From a virus, in IMG/VR virus record IMGVR_UViG_3300050138_000176, positions 22,505 to 86,504 of that record: a stretch of DNA of 64,000 bases. One strand, given 5' to 3'. Positions 8,641 to 16,278 of this stretch are shown piece by piece (within the stretch, counting starts at the first letter, position 1; each line of letters starts with the position of its first letter). Both the position numbers and the translations under genes were made by a program. The notes beneath the pieces are model-generated. The model was given only the letters and a program-made list of their open reading frames with translations. It was not told the origin of the DNA and did no database searches.

Positions 8641-8856
8641 TAAAATATGACCCTTACTTTCAAAAAAACATCATTCCAAGTCCGGTGGCTGGCTTTTAAA
8701 ATGTCGCACAATTTCCGGGTGTTCTTTGCCAGACCGCTGGTGGTGCAATTCCCCGCCAAATGCGACTCTGAAATCAGAGCAATAATTGCCGAACTGGTTG
8801 GCCCGTCAAGCAGCATCCTTGGCGACGATCTGCTTCAAAAGCCTTGACGGTGGACT
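8641..8856. other. AT-rich intergenic stretch, no convincing gene
   Basis: Between the two terminators I see only weak open frames (66 aa on + from 8647 and 77 aa on -), neither with protein-like composition nor a ribosome-binding site. A small palindrome CTCTGAAATCAGAG lies at 8766-8779. It could hold a small RNA ending at the terminator at 8857, but no strong promoter is visible. Confidence 0.4.
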
Positions 8857-8895
8857 AGCGTTTACCATGCCACCGATGACGAAACGCTTTTTATT
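8857..8895 (+). terminator. Intrinsic terminator, 7-bp stem with T-run
   Basis: AGCGTTT (8857-8863) pairs with AAACGCT (8882-8888) across an 18-base loop, and TTTTATTT follows. It is weaker than the hairpin at 8603. Confidence 0.5.
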
Positions 8896-8923
8896 TCAAA
8901 CTGATACACCACCAATAAAATAC

Positions 8924-8952
8924 TTGAACCGCAGGCGGCTACCGGGTTACAG
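8924..8952 (+). promoter_or_regulatory. Putative promoter for exported-protein operon
   Basis: TTGAAC (8924-8929), a 17-base spacer and TTACAG (8947-8952), 25 bases before the ATG at 8978. The sequence ACGGTAAAG follows, resembling the ACGGTAAA(T) leader element seen at 11861, 34451 and 40141. Confidence 0.4.
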
Positions 8953-8977
8953 TCCCGGTGAACGGTAAAGACATCTT

Positions 8978-10291
8978 ATGAAATTCACGATCAACCTCCT
9001 TTTAATCCTTGTCATCATCATTGCACTCTCAGTCCGCGCCTGGTCGCAGGTGCCTGAGCACGCATCGATGCCGGGCACGAACAGCCCGGCCACCAACATT
9101 GTCGCCGCGCCCGTGACCGACACCGGGGCCGCCGTCACGGACGCCGCCGGGCCGCTCGCGCCGCTGATAAAATCAATGGAGCACAATGGCGGCTGGCAGA
9201 AGTCCGTGGCGCAATGGTTCATGTGGCTGTCCGGGATAATGGTTATCGCCCGCGTGTCCTTCAAGGGATTCGGCGTCAAGATGCAGGCCGCGTTGACCGC
9301 AAGGATTATCGGCGACATAAGCAGGCCCGGCAGCGACCATGACATCTACACGCAGAAGTCGCTGTCCGCACCGGCCTACCGTTGGACCGTGTTCTGGATC
9401 GACATGCTGCTGTCCATCAAGCTGCCGACGCTGGACACCTATCTGGACGCGCTGGCTTCCAAGTATCCGCTGACGCCACCTCCCGCCGCCGTGGCAACCG
9501 GAACGGTGCTGACTCCAGAAACCACGCGGACAGGATGGATGCGAGTTCCAGACGGCACGACGCTGGCTCCCGGCCCAGGCGGCACACTCGTCGCGCATCC
9601 TGCCGCCGATCCTATTCTACAAACGCAACCACAACCACCCATCCAAGCCAATCCCGCACCCATGAAAACCATTGTATCAATCGCCTGCATCGCCGCGCTG
9701 CTGCTAGGCGCGGCCGGCTGCAAGTCCGTCACCACCGTTCAATCCGTCACCACAACCAACGAGGTCGGCGGCGTGTTATCCACCAACGTCACGCTCACAA
9801 CCAATGTGACCAGCGAGTTCGACCTGGAAACCACGACCAACACCATCAACATCGCATTGCCGCCGCTGGTCACGCTGGCGCTGACATCTGAGCCGCAAGC
9901 CCGGCCATACGTTCAAGTCGCTGTGACCGTTCTGGATGGCGCGATCATCAATGGGACGCTGACGCCTGCACAGCTTGACCAGTTGCTCGCGATTGCCGGC
10001 GTCAAGACGCTGACACCACAGGCCCAGGCGGTGCTGAACGCGGCCTCGGCGCTCTACACGGCGGCATACTCCAAGGTGGTTGCGCAGAAGCTGGACGCCA
10101 CGGCGAACCTGCTGCCGGTGCTCCAGTCCATTGACGCCGCGCTGAAGGCCGGTCTGGCAATGGTGCCAGGGCCGACGACCATGCGCGGCATAGACAAGGC
10201 CACCGGCACCAGCTACGCGCTCACCGGCTCACTTGGCACGTTCGAGGTCGGAGGCGACCCGGCTGGCTTCTATCTTCCTGACGCCAAGTGA
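8978..10291 (+). CDS. Exported protein with internal in-frame lipoprotein signal
   Basis: 437 aa. The N-terminus is a Sec-type signal (residues 1-23, ending VRAWSQ); a hydrophobic stretch (WFMWLSGIMVIARV) lies near residue 85. After a Pro/Gln-rich linker, residue 229 is a Met (ATG at 9662) that opens a second, textbook lipoprotein signal with a LLLGAAGC lipobox. The downstream part is Thr/Asn-rich then helical. Either this is a fusion of a periplasmic protein and a lipoprotein, or the internal ATG makes a separate lipoprotein of about 210 aa. A spanin-like pairing is conceivable but unproven. Confidence 0.7.
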   Translation: MKFTINLLLILVIIIALSVRAWSQVPEHASMPGTNSPATNIVAAPVTDTGAAVTDAAGPLAPLIKSMEHNGGWQKSVAQWFMWLSGIMVIARVSFKGFGVKMQAALTARIIGDISRPGSDHDIYTQKSLSAPAYRWTVFWIDMLLSIKLPTLDTYLDALASKYPLTPPPAAVATGTVLTPETTRTGWMRVPDGTTLAPGPGGTLVAHPAADPILQTQPQPPIQANPAPMKTIVSIACIAALLLGAAGCKSVTTVQSVTTTNEVGGVLSTNVTLTTNVTSEFDLETTTNTINIALPPLVTLALTSEPQARPYVQVAVTVLDGAIINGTLTPAQLDQLLAIAGVKTLTPQAQAVLNAASALYTAAYSKVVAQKLDATANLLPVLQSIDAALKAGLAMVPGPTTMRGIDKATGTSYALTGSLGTFEVGGDPAGFYLPDAK

Positions 10292-10899
10292 GACGCCTGC
10301 TCGCCATCGCGCTGCTCGCCGCCTGCCTCCGGTCGCAGGCGCAGGTCAACTCCCTGCCGCCGGAGAACCCGCAGCCAGCATCGGTGGCTACCAACGCGCT
10401 CACGCTCGGTCTGTCATCCATCATCCCGACCAACGCGGTGAAGCTCGGCGGTGACGTGGTGCTGGCCGTCTCCGACTCCGTCCCGTACTTCATGGCTGGC
10501 ACGGAGCGGGTCGGCGTGGCCGCGCTCTACTCGAATCACAAGACCGGGTTCCTGGTGGATTTGATTCACCCGGTGGTCAGCGTGAATACGAACGGCCAGG
10601 TCAGCATCGGGTTCGCCGCCGCCTATCTTGATCACACGTTCTACGATGCCTCAGTCGGGCTGAACCTTGGCATGACTGCGCACGTCCCGGTGCTTGGCGC
10701 GGTCTATCTGTTCGGTGAGAGCGGCCCTGGCTTTCAATTCAAAGACAGCCACGCGGTCGCCCAGTCGTTCATTGGCGTCTCGAAATCCTTCACACTATTC
10801 CACAAGCTGCCGCTGTCCATCAAAGGCGGTCTTGGCAACATCTCCGACCGGCCCGGCCCGGCGTTCGTGCTCGGACTGGACGCGCAGATGAAATTCTAA
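10288..10899 (+). CDS. Exported barrel-like outer-membrane protein
   Basis: 203 aa with a clear signal peptide (MRRLLAIALLAACLRSQAQ). The mature part is built of alternating hydrophobic, Gly- and aromatic-rich strands and ends in ...GLDAQMKF; a terminal Phe is typical of outer-membrane beta-barrels. It overlaps the previous exported-protein gene by ATGA or GTGA. A role in altering the host surface (for example superinfection exclusion) is inferred from this and its neighbours. Confidence 0.65.
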   Translation: MRRLLAIALLAACLRSQAQVNSLPPENPQPASVATNALTLGLSSIIPTNAVKLGGDVVLAVSDSVPYFMAGTERVGVAALYSNHKTGFLVDLIHPVVSVNTNGQVSIGFAAAYLDHTFYDASVGLNLGMTAHVPVLGAVYLFGESGPGFQFKDSHAVAQSFIGVSKSFTLFHKLPLSIKGGLGNISDRPGPAFVLGLDAQMKF

Positions 10900-10906
10900 A
10901 TAAATT

Positions 10907-11245
10907 ATGTCACCGATTCAAATAGCGACAGTGTGCCACGAAGCCAATAGAGCCTACTGCACCTGGATAGGAGATGCCTCGCAGAAAACATGGCAGGAAG
11001 CGGAGCAATGGCAGCGCGACAGCGCGGTGCGCGGTGTTGAGTTCGCGCAGGCAAATCCAACAGCGCCTGCCAGTGCGCAGCACGACGCTTGGCTTGCAGA
11101 TAAGTTCAAAGACGGATGGAAATATGGACCGGTGAAGGACGCATCAATCAAACAACATCCTTGTTGCGTGCCTTACGACCAACTGCCGTCGGAACAGCGT
11201 GCGAAGGATGTGTTATTCAAAGCAATAGTGAACGCACTGACATGA
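10907..11245 (+). CDS. RyR-domain protein
   Basis: 112 aa covering one RyR repeat: W..A..WQRDSAVRGVEFA, then HDAWLADKFKDGWKYGPVKD, then HPCCVPYDQLP and a final KDVLFKAIVNAL. This small domain, named for ryanodine receptors, is frequent in phages and bacteria and is proposed to bind nucleotides or other ligands. It lies beside a DUF1353 gene, a pairing common in phage genomes. The actual function in phage is unknown. Confidence 0.85.
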   Translation: MSPIQIATVCHEANRAYCTWIGDASQKTWQEAEQWQRDSAVRGVEFAQANPTAPASAQHDAWLADKFKDGWKYGPVKDASIKQHPCCVPYDQLPSEQRAKDVLFKAIVNALT

Positions 11246-11742
11246 GTCCCGGCTTCCTCGAACCGATCCCGTTCTTCGCTCCCGACAAGGCGCACGGCTA
11301 CGACGGCCAGAACTGGCTGCTGGCTCCCAGGATGCCGCTGGTCTATGTGCGGCCTGACGGCACGATCCTGGTCATGGTGCCGGGCGCGGCCACCGACGGC
11401 CCGTCGATCCCGGATGCCGTGCGAAATATCTTGAAGCCGTATGGCAAGCTCTGGCTCTGTGGAGTAATTCATGATGGTATCTACCGATCCTGCGTCGTGC
11501 GGCTGGTCAACGGGGTGCTGGAGGTCGTGCTCTACAATCAGGCCGACGGCGACGCTTTGATCTACGAGGCGATGCGGCTGCACGGCGTCCCGGCTGCCGA
11601 GGAGTTGGTCGTCTATGGCGCGCTCCGCATGTTCGGCTCATTCGCCTGGTCCGGTGACCTGGCCGCCACGATCCCGCATATTGATACAAAAGACCTGTTG
11701 AACATCCTTCAAGTTCAGTTCGGGCTATCGGTGGCCGCGTGA
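11242..11742 (+). CDS. DUF1353 family protein
   Basis: 166 aa from the ATG at 11242, which overlaps the RyR stop. The core GAATDGPSIPDAVRNILKPYGKLWLCGVIHDGIYRS matches DUF1353 (T-D..S.P, the HD motif), a phage family of unknown activity often placed near lysis or late genes; the conserved His/Asp suggest a metal-dependent enzyme. The promoter cassette at 11743 begins directly after its stop. Confidence 0.85.
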   Translation: MSPGFLEPIPFFAPDKAHGYDGQNWLLAPRMPLVYVRPDGTILVMVPGAATDGPSIPDAVRNILKPYGKLWLCGVIHDGIYRSCVVRLVNGVLEVVLYNQADGDALIYEAMRLHGVPAAEELVVYGALRMFGSFAWSGDLAATIPHIDTKDLLNILQVQFGLSVAA

Positions 11743-11881
11743 AACCCTTGCAAACATTGAGCGGAATCGGTGATAAAATAGTTTAAAATATCCATTGACA
11801 TCCCGCCGCAATAGGATATCTTGGATACATAAGAAGGCGCTGGCAACGTGCCGGGGCCAAGACGGTAAATGACTACGACTA
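11743..11881 (+). repeat. Promoter/leader cassette, copy 1
   Basis: About 138 bp nearly identical to 40024-40160. Each copy begins right after a stop codon with AAACCCTTGCAAACATTGA, includes GATAAAATA, TTGACA (11795-11800), a 16-base spacer, TATCTT (11817-11822), the leader GGCGCTGGCAACGTGCC, and ends in GACGGTAAATGACTACGACT then ATG. The shared block upstream of -35 is probably a regulator site. Confidence 0.85.
11795..11822 (+). promoter_or_regulatory. Promoter in cassette copy 1
   Basis: TTGACA, 16 bases, TATCTT. The expected start is near 11829, giving a 40-base leader with a small GGCA/TGCC hairpin before the ATG at 11869. The same boxes are kept in the 40-kb copy although the spacer bases differ, which supports function. 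Confidence 0.75.
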
Positions 11882-12303
11882 TGAAAAATAAATATCGCTT
11901 CCGCAGCAGCACCCTGAGCCGCCACGCGGTTCCTTCACTGATCAAACACCTCTCCAAGATCGGTCTGCCTCGCTACGTGCGCGGCATCTACGCCGGGAAG
12001 AATCCGTGGTACTCAATCGCGATCCGTGGCGACAATGGCACCATCGTCCTGCGCGGCTGCTCGTGGGGCTACCACGGCGAAGGCCCGCACGCCACCGTCG
12101 CCGTCCTTCGCATGTTGGGAATCAACGAGCCGGAAGCCAAGCTGGTCGCCTTCAACACTCCGAACACCGACATGCCGCAGAGCGGGACGAAGCAGGCATT
12201 TCGGCTGACGCTGTGCTGCCCGGTCGGCGGTTGTAAAGTGGAGACTGATGAACAGAAAGAGTCACGCATCGCCGCCGCGTTCGGCATTAAGGAGGCTGCT
12301 TGA
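11869..12303 (+). CDS. Hypothetical early protein (MTTT start)
   Basis: 144 aa beginning MTTTMKNKY; a second ATG at 11881 is possible and would leave the ATGACTACGACT element as leader. The body is basic at the N-terminus and has a central WGYHGEGPHATVAVLRMLG segment; a late CCPVGGC may bind metal. No family is recognised. It is the first gene behind the duplicated promoter and probably expressed early and strongly. Confidence 0.7.
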   Translation: MTTTMKNKYRFRSSTLSRHAVPSLIKHLSKIGLPRYVRGIYAGKNPWYSIAIRGDNGTIVLRGCSWGYHGEGPHATVAVLRMLGINEPEAKLVAFNTPNTDMPQSGTKQAFRLTLCCPVGGCKVETDEQKESRIAAAFGIKEAA

Positions 12304-12539
12304 CCACCAAAGACGAGATCAAGGCCGGACTCCAGACCATCATGGCCGTCGCCGACTCCATCCGGGAGCTTGGCGAGGTGCCCAGCGGCACGCTCTACGC
12401 GGTGCTGATGGGCAAGCTGTCACTGGAGGGATTTAACAAGGTGCTCGGCATCCTCAAGAACGCCGGGCTGGTCACGGAGACCGAAGGCCACCTGCTGCGG
12501 TGGACCGGGCCGGCGAAGGAAGTGAAGGCGAATCCATGA
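12300..12539 (+). CDS. Small winged-helix-like protein
   Basis: 79 aa from a TTG that overlaps the upstream stop (TTGA). The pattern of helices and the segment GKLSLEGFNKVLGILKNAGLVTETEGHLLRWTG look like a winged helix-turn-helix with a C-terminal wing. It probably binds DNA; the target is unknown. It is coupled to the next gene by an ATGA overlap. Confidence 0.55.
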   Translation: MTTKDEIKAGLQTIMAVADSIRELGEVPSGTLYAVLMGKLSLEGFNKVLGILKNAGLVTETEGHLLRWTGPAKEVKANP

Positions 12540-12769
12540 GAGCGAAGGACGTCGCCAAGATGGTGCAAGTGGCGCTGGACAAGCAGGAGCAGGTTCTGTC
12601 CTCGCTCTGCACCTCGGACAATCCTCAGGTCAAGGCGACCGCCGCCGAGACCCTGGGCCGGTGCCGCGCCTACGCTGCGGTGCTGGAAGCGATCCGGGCG
12701 CCGAGGCCGCGGGCCGCATTCTCGCTATTTGTGGATGGCGGCAATGTGCTGCCGGAGGGATTGCAATGA
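12536..12769 (+). CDS. Hypothetical small helical protein
   Basis: 77 aa from the ATG at 12536 overlapping the previous stop. The N-terminal two thirds form a helical hairpin (VAKMVQVALDKQEQVLSSL, then KATAAETLGRCRAYAAVLEAI). No family is recognised. It is translationally coupled with its neighbours in the small early operon 11869-12984. Confidence 0.6.
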   Translation: MRAKDVAKMVQVALDKQEQVLSSLCTSDNPQVKATAAETLGRCRAYAAVLEAIRAPRPRAAFSLFVDGGNVLPEGLQ

Positions 12770-12984
12770 AAGCGAAACGCTTTGTGTCCGTAGAATCTTT
12801 CGGAGATGCATGGGTGGTTAAATATATCCTGCGGGCACCAGGGCAGCGTTACTGGGCCGCACAGTTTGACAAGCGGATGCGGTCGCGGGCGGAAGTGGAG
12901 AAGTGGGTTCAGAATAATCCGAAGCTGGAACTGGTCAGGCCGGGCGGTTTAATAAAATCAGTTGACACCGCCGCCGGTTCGTAA
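12766..12984 (+). CDS. Hypothetical small protein
   Basis: 72 aa from the ATG at 12766 overlapping the previous stop; alpha/beta pattern (RFVSVESFGDAWVVKYIL, then RSRAEVEKWVQNNPKLELV). The last seven codons contain the TTGACA box of the next promoter. No family is recognised. Confidence 0.6.
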   Translation: MKAKRFVSVESFGDAWVVKYILRAPGQRYWAAQFDKRMRSRAEVEKWVQNNPKLELVRPGGLIKSVDTAAGS

Positions 12985-12990
12985 TAATCT
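12962..12990 (+). promoter_or_regulatory. Promoter with GGTTCG spacer element
   Basis: TTGACA (12962-12967), an 8-base GC-rich block, GGTTCG, three bases and TAATCT (12985-12990). GGTTCG sits at the same spacer position in the promoters at 18732 and 51607. Expected start near 12997. Confidence 0.65.
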
Positions 12991-13003
12991 CCCGGACGTA
13001 AGC

Positions 13004-13059
13004 CTCTGGTGGCGGGAACAAAACCACCGGAGCAAAAAATGACAACGACTAAGAAATAG
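13004..13059 (+). promoter_or_regulatory. Leader hairpin over an SD plus MTTTKK mini-ORF
   Basis: CTCTGGTGG (13004-13012) pairs with CCACCGGAG (13024-13032; one G-U), hiding GGAG, the only Shine-Dalgarno-like sequence before the mini-ORF ATGACAACGACTAAGAAATAG-type frame at 13039-13059 (MTTTKK). The mini-ORF stops 14 bases before the next gene. It may be a regulatory leader peptide or a relic of the MTTT start element. Confidence 0.5.
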
Positions 13060-13073
13060 AATAGGAATCCAAT

Positions 13074-13733
13074 ATGGCAAAGAACCTGTATCATACTCAC
13101 CTCAAGGAAATGGGCAACCCGGTGCGCGTCACCGTGACCAGCGACCCGTTGAAATCCAAATATCCCAAGGAAGGCGTCCCGAACAAGTTCGTCGGCATGA
13201 AGATCGCCGGCGTGGACTACAGCTATACCTGCGAATCCGACCAGTGCGTCCAGGCGTTGACCGGCCTCAAAGGCAAAGAGGTCATGCTGTCCGTGGAAGG
13301 CAGCCGTGGCGACGCGACGATCACCGTGGTCGGGCAGCCGGGCACCAGCGTCGCCCAGCCGCAGCAACGGCAGCAGGCGCCGCCACAACACGACGAGCCG
13401 ATGTCCAGCAACCAGCGCAAGGTGGCCGGTCTGCCGCCGAGCCAGAACCAGCCTCCGCCGCAGGAGAAGGAGAATCCGGTCAACCGGGCGCGGCATCACA
13501 TCGCCAGGAACCGGAGCCTGAACGTGATCGGCCTCAAGGCGGCGCTGTCGCTGATCCATGAGGCCGAGGAGTGGCACCGGAAGACCTACCCGGCGGACCA
13601 GAACTGGTCAATGCACCCGCAGATGCAGGCCAGCGTGTACGCGTCCATGCTCTACGGGACCAGCGCCAGCGGGGTGACGGATGATCTGCCGTACGACCTG
13701 TCGTTCTCGCCGAAGGAAGGAGGTGCCAAGTGA
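13074..13733 (+). CDS. Hypothetical recombination-module protein
   Basis: 219 aa. An N-terminal beta-rich domain (residues 1-95, possibly OB-like) is joined by a Gln/Pro-rich linker (about 98-135) to a helical C-terminal domain (NRARHHIARNRSLNVIGLKAALSLIHEA). The layout recalls single-strand-DNA-binding accessory proteins encoded next to phage recombination genes, but no family motif is visible. It is the first complete gene after the promoter at 12962, three genes upstream of the SMC ATPase. Confidence 0.6.
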   Translation: MAKNLYHTHLKEMGNPVRVTVTSDPLKSKYPKEGVPNKFVGMKIAGVDYSYTCESDQCVQALTGLKGKEVMLSVEGSRGDATITVVGQPGTSVAQPQQRQQAPPQHDEPMSSNQRKVAGLPPSQNQPPPQEKENPVNRARHHIARNRSLNVIGLKAALSLIHEAEEWHRKTYPADQNWSMHPQMQASVYASMLYGTSASGVTDDLPYDLSFSPKEGGAK

Positions 13734-14065
13734 TTGACGATATTACCGATGGTGAATGGACGGCTGTAGCCAGCATCGGCCAGTTCATGGGATCGGATGG
13801 CCCAAGGTGGGAAATGGATGGTGCCAAGATCGCAGTGGTGTCCACTGACTGCCCGTACCACATAATTGCGGATTTCTCATGCAACCACACATGCCGACTG
13901 GATATGGAATGCGAAGCGAACGCCATGCTGTGCGCCGCCGCGCCGGACTTGCTGGCGGCCTGCATTGGGTTTGTAAACCATGTCGATGACAGACAGCAAG
14001 GAGTACCGCCATTTTACTATGAAATGAAAGCCGCCGTCGCCAAAGCCACAGGAGGTGCCAAATGA
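13730..14065 (+). CDS. Small 'AAPDLLAAC' phage protein
   Basis: 111 aa from a GTG overlapping the previous stop. It carries the short signature ANAMLCAAAPDLLAACIGFV found in numerous small phage proteins of unknown function. The N-terminal half is beta-rich with a Cys/His cluster (TDCPYHIIADFSCNHTC). It overlaps the SMC gene by ATGA, so co-expression with recombination is likely. Confidence 0.7.
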   Translation: MIDDITDGEWTAVASIGQFMGSDGPRWEMDGAKIAVVSTDCPYHIIADFSCNHTCRLDMECEANAMLCAAAPDLLAACIGFVNHVDDRQQGVPPFYYEMKAAVAKATGGAK

Positions 14066-16278
14066 AGTTATCCAACATTTCCGCCGTCGCGTTTAAAGGC
14101 CGCACATTCTCCTACCCGCTCACCGGCGTCACTCATTTCCATGGCAGGAACCGTGTCGGCAAGACCGCCGTGTTCGATGCCGCGGTGGTCGCGCTGTGCG
14201 GCAAGCTGCCGGGCGTCGGGGTCAACGGGAAGCAGTTGCACGAAGCGCTGGCGTCCGGGGATACAATGTCCGTGAAAGCAACCACGGCAGACGATGGCTG
14301 TATCGGTCGCGCATACATAGCCAAGACTGACAAGGAAGGCAATATCACCGTCAAGGCTTCCTGCGCCACGGTTCGGTTGCCCGAAGACTGGGTCGCGCCG
14401 ACCGTCATGTTCGCGCCGTCCGAGTTCCTGGAACTTAGCGACCGGGAGCGGACCAACTACCTGTTCCGGGTGCTGCCGCCGCCGCCGATGGACGAGTTCG
14501 GCCCGGTGGCGCTCAAGGCCAAACTCAAGAACTTCAAGGCGGAGCCGCACACCGAGGCGCACGAGCAGACCATAGATAAACTGTGTCAGCATATTGACGG
14601 AAGCTACAATGAATCACAAGGTGACGGCTTCCTGATGCAAGACTGGCTTTCAAGCCTATCAGGTGAAGTCCGCGAGAATGCCAACCTCGCCACGCAACAG
14701 GCGAAGCGGATGCAGGCCACGGCGGCCGGCGTCGTGGAGCTGAAGAAGGCCGGCGTGCCGCAAGGCCAGGCCGAAGGCGACAAGGCCAGGGCGCAGCGGG
14801 CGCTGGACGCCGCCAACGAGGCACGGACCAAGGTGGCCGAGCAGTGGCAGGCGGCGAACCGGGAACTGAAAGCGGCCACGGCGACCGCGCAGAGCTACGT
14901 GGCGCCGGATCCGGGAGCCAAAGCGCAGGCACATGAGGACGTGGCGAATTGGAAGACGGCGTTGGAACAGCCATTGCCTTTGGCGCTGGAGCCGGTGCCG
15001 GGACTGGCGGACGCGACACGGAAACTTGAGGACGCGCAGGCTGAAGTGATCCGGCTGGCGAAGGAAGCCGCCGAGTTCCACGATGACGCGCCGGGCGTAG
15101 AGTCCACATCACGGCGCACGTTTCAGCAGGCAACCGATGCGCTTTCCAAAGCAAACTACGAGGCGCAAGTGGCGCGGAATAATGTAGAAACCATCAAAGG
15201 CGACCGCGCCAAGTTTGACGCAGCTACCTGCTGCCCGACCTGCCGGGCCGACGGCACCGGATGGAAACAGCGCGTGTTGGACGAACTGGACGCCAAACTC
15301 AAAAGCCTGACGGCCATCATGGACGGCGCGCTGGTGGTCGTCACGAAGGCCAAGAAGTCGCACGAGGTAGCCGCCAACAAGCTGCAATGCGTTCTGGAGC
15401 GGTTAGGGAAAAAGGCGATCAACACATCCTCTACCGCCGCAGCCAAGCTCGCTGAAGCCAACGCGGTAACGTGTATCGAACGACTAAAGCAACAACGGCA
15501 GAACGAATTAGTGCTCTTACGGTCGCATCAGCAATCGGAGAGGGATAAATCCATCTCAAGGCTAAAGACAATCACCGATGCCGAGGCCAAGGCCGAACCG
15601 GCCCGGCTGGCCCGCGAGTCGCTGCCGCAGTTGCAGGCTACTCTGGCGGAGATCGAAGACAATGCGAAACCATTCTGCAAGGAACGAATCGCAGAACTCC
15701 AGACGGCGGTCACGGCGGCCGACACCGTGCTGCGCCAGTGCATCGCCGAGGCGGCGACCGCGAAACAGGTCAAGGCGGCCGGCGAAGCCTACGACAAGGC
15801 GCTGGCCGAGGCGACCGTGACCAAGCACCTGTCGGAGCTGCTCAACGAGACCTTGGCCGCGTGCGTTGAGAAGTCCGTGGCACCGCTGCTGGACGCCGCG
15901 AATGAATTATTTAAAGGCGTGTTGGACGATCCGTTGGTATGGTACGAAGGCGTGATCGGGATGCATGAAAAGGGCGGTCATTTTTATAGCTGGCGTACCT
16001 TCAGCGGATCCGAACGTGCGATTGCCTTCGCGGCCATCGGCTGCGCCCTGGCGGCGGCGTCCGGCTACCGGCTGGCTATCATCGACGAGTTGAGTCGTCT
16101 TGATGATACAACGAAGGCACGGCTGTTGGAGCGGCTGTGCGGGCTGGTGACGGTAGGCAAGCTCGACCAGGCGATAGTCGTGGACGTGCGGCCCGCGCCG
16201 GAGCTGGGCGGTTACTTCTCGACTAATCCAGCCACTCCAACCAATCCAATCTTCACCAGCATCGAGGTGCTGCCATGA
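14062..16278 (+). CDS. SMC/SbcC/Rad50-like ATPase
   Basis: 738 aa. Walker A HGRNRVGKTA is at about residues 28-37, a long Ala/Lys/Glu coiled-coil spans about 200-580, a zinc-hook-like CCPTC is at about 389-393, and the C-terminus has an ABC-type signature (FSGSERAIAFAAIGCAL) followed by Walker B (YRLAIIDELSRLD, about residue 670). This is the layout of Rad50/SbcC proteins that work with an Mre11/SbcD-type nuclease in end processing. No SbcD partner is visible nearby; the PD-(D/E)XK nuclease at 28459 is a possible substitute. Confidence 0.9.
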   Translation: MKLSNISAVAFKGRTFSYPLTGVTHFHGRNRVGKTAVFDAAVVALCGKLPGVGVNGKQLHEALASGDTMSVKATTADDGCIGRAYIAKTDKEGNITVKASCATVRLPEDWVAPTVMFAPSEFLELSDRERTNYLFRVLPPPPMDEFGPVALKAKLKNFKAEPHTEAHEQTIDKLCQHIDGSYNESQGDGFLMQDWLSSLSGEVRENANLATQQAKRMQATAAGVVELKKAGVPQGQAEGDKARAQRALDAANEARTKVAEQWQAANRELKAATATAQSYVAPDPGAKAQAHEDVANWKTALEQPLPLALEPVPGLADATRKLEDAQAEVIRLAKEAAEFHDDAPGVESTSRRTFQQATDALSKANYEAQVARNNVETIKGDRAKFDAATCCPTCRADGTGWKQRVLDELDAKLKSLTAIMDGALVVVTKAKKSHEVAANKLQCVLERLGKKAINTSSTAAAKLAEANAVTCIERLKQQRQNELVLLRSHQQSERDKSISRLKTITDAEAKAEPARLARESLPQLQATLAEIEDNAKPFCKERIAELQTAVTAADTVLRQCIAEAATAKQVKAAGEAYDKALAEATVTKHLSELLNETLAACVEKSVAPLLDAANELFKGVLDDPLVWYEGVIGMHEKGGHFYSWRTFSGSERAIAFAAIGCALAAASGYRLAIIDELSRLDDTTKARLLERLCGLVTVGKLDQAIVVDVRPAPELGGYFSTNPATPTNPIFTSIEVLP

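Noticed and set aside
8647-8847. 66-codon + frame in the intergenic stretch
   Set aside because: No ribosome-binding site, no recognisable composition, and it sits between two terminators.
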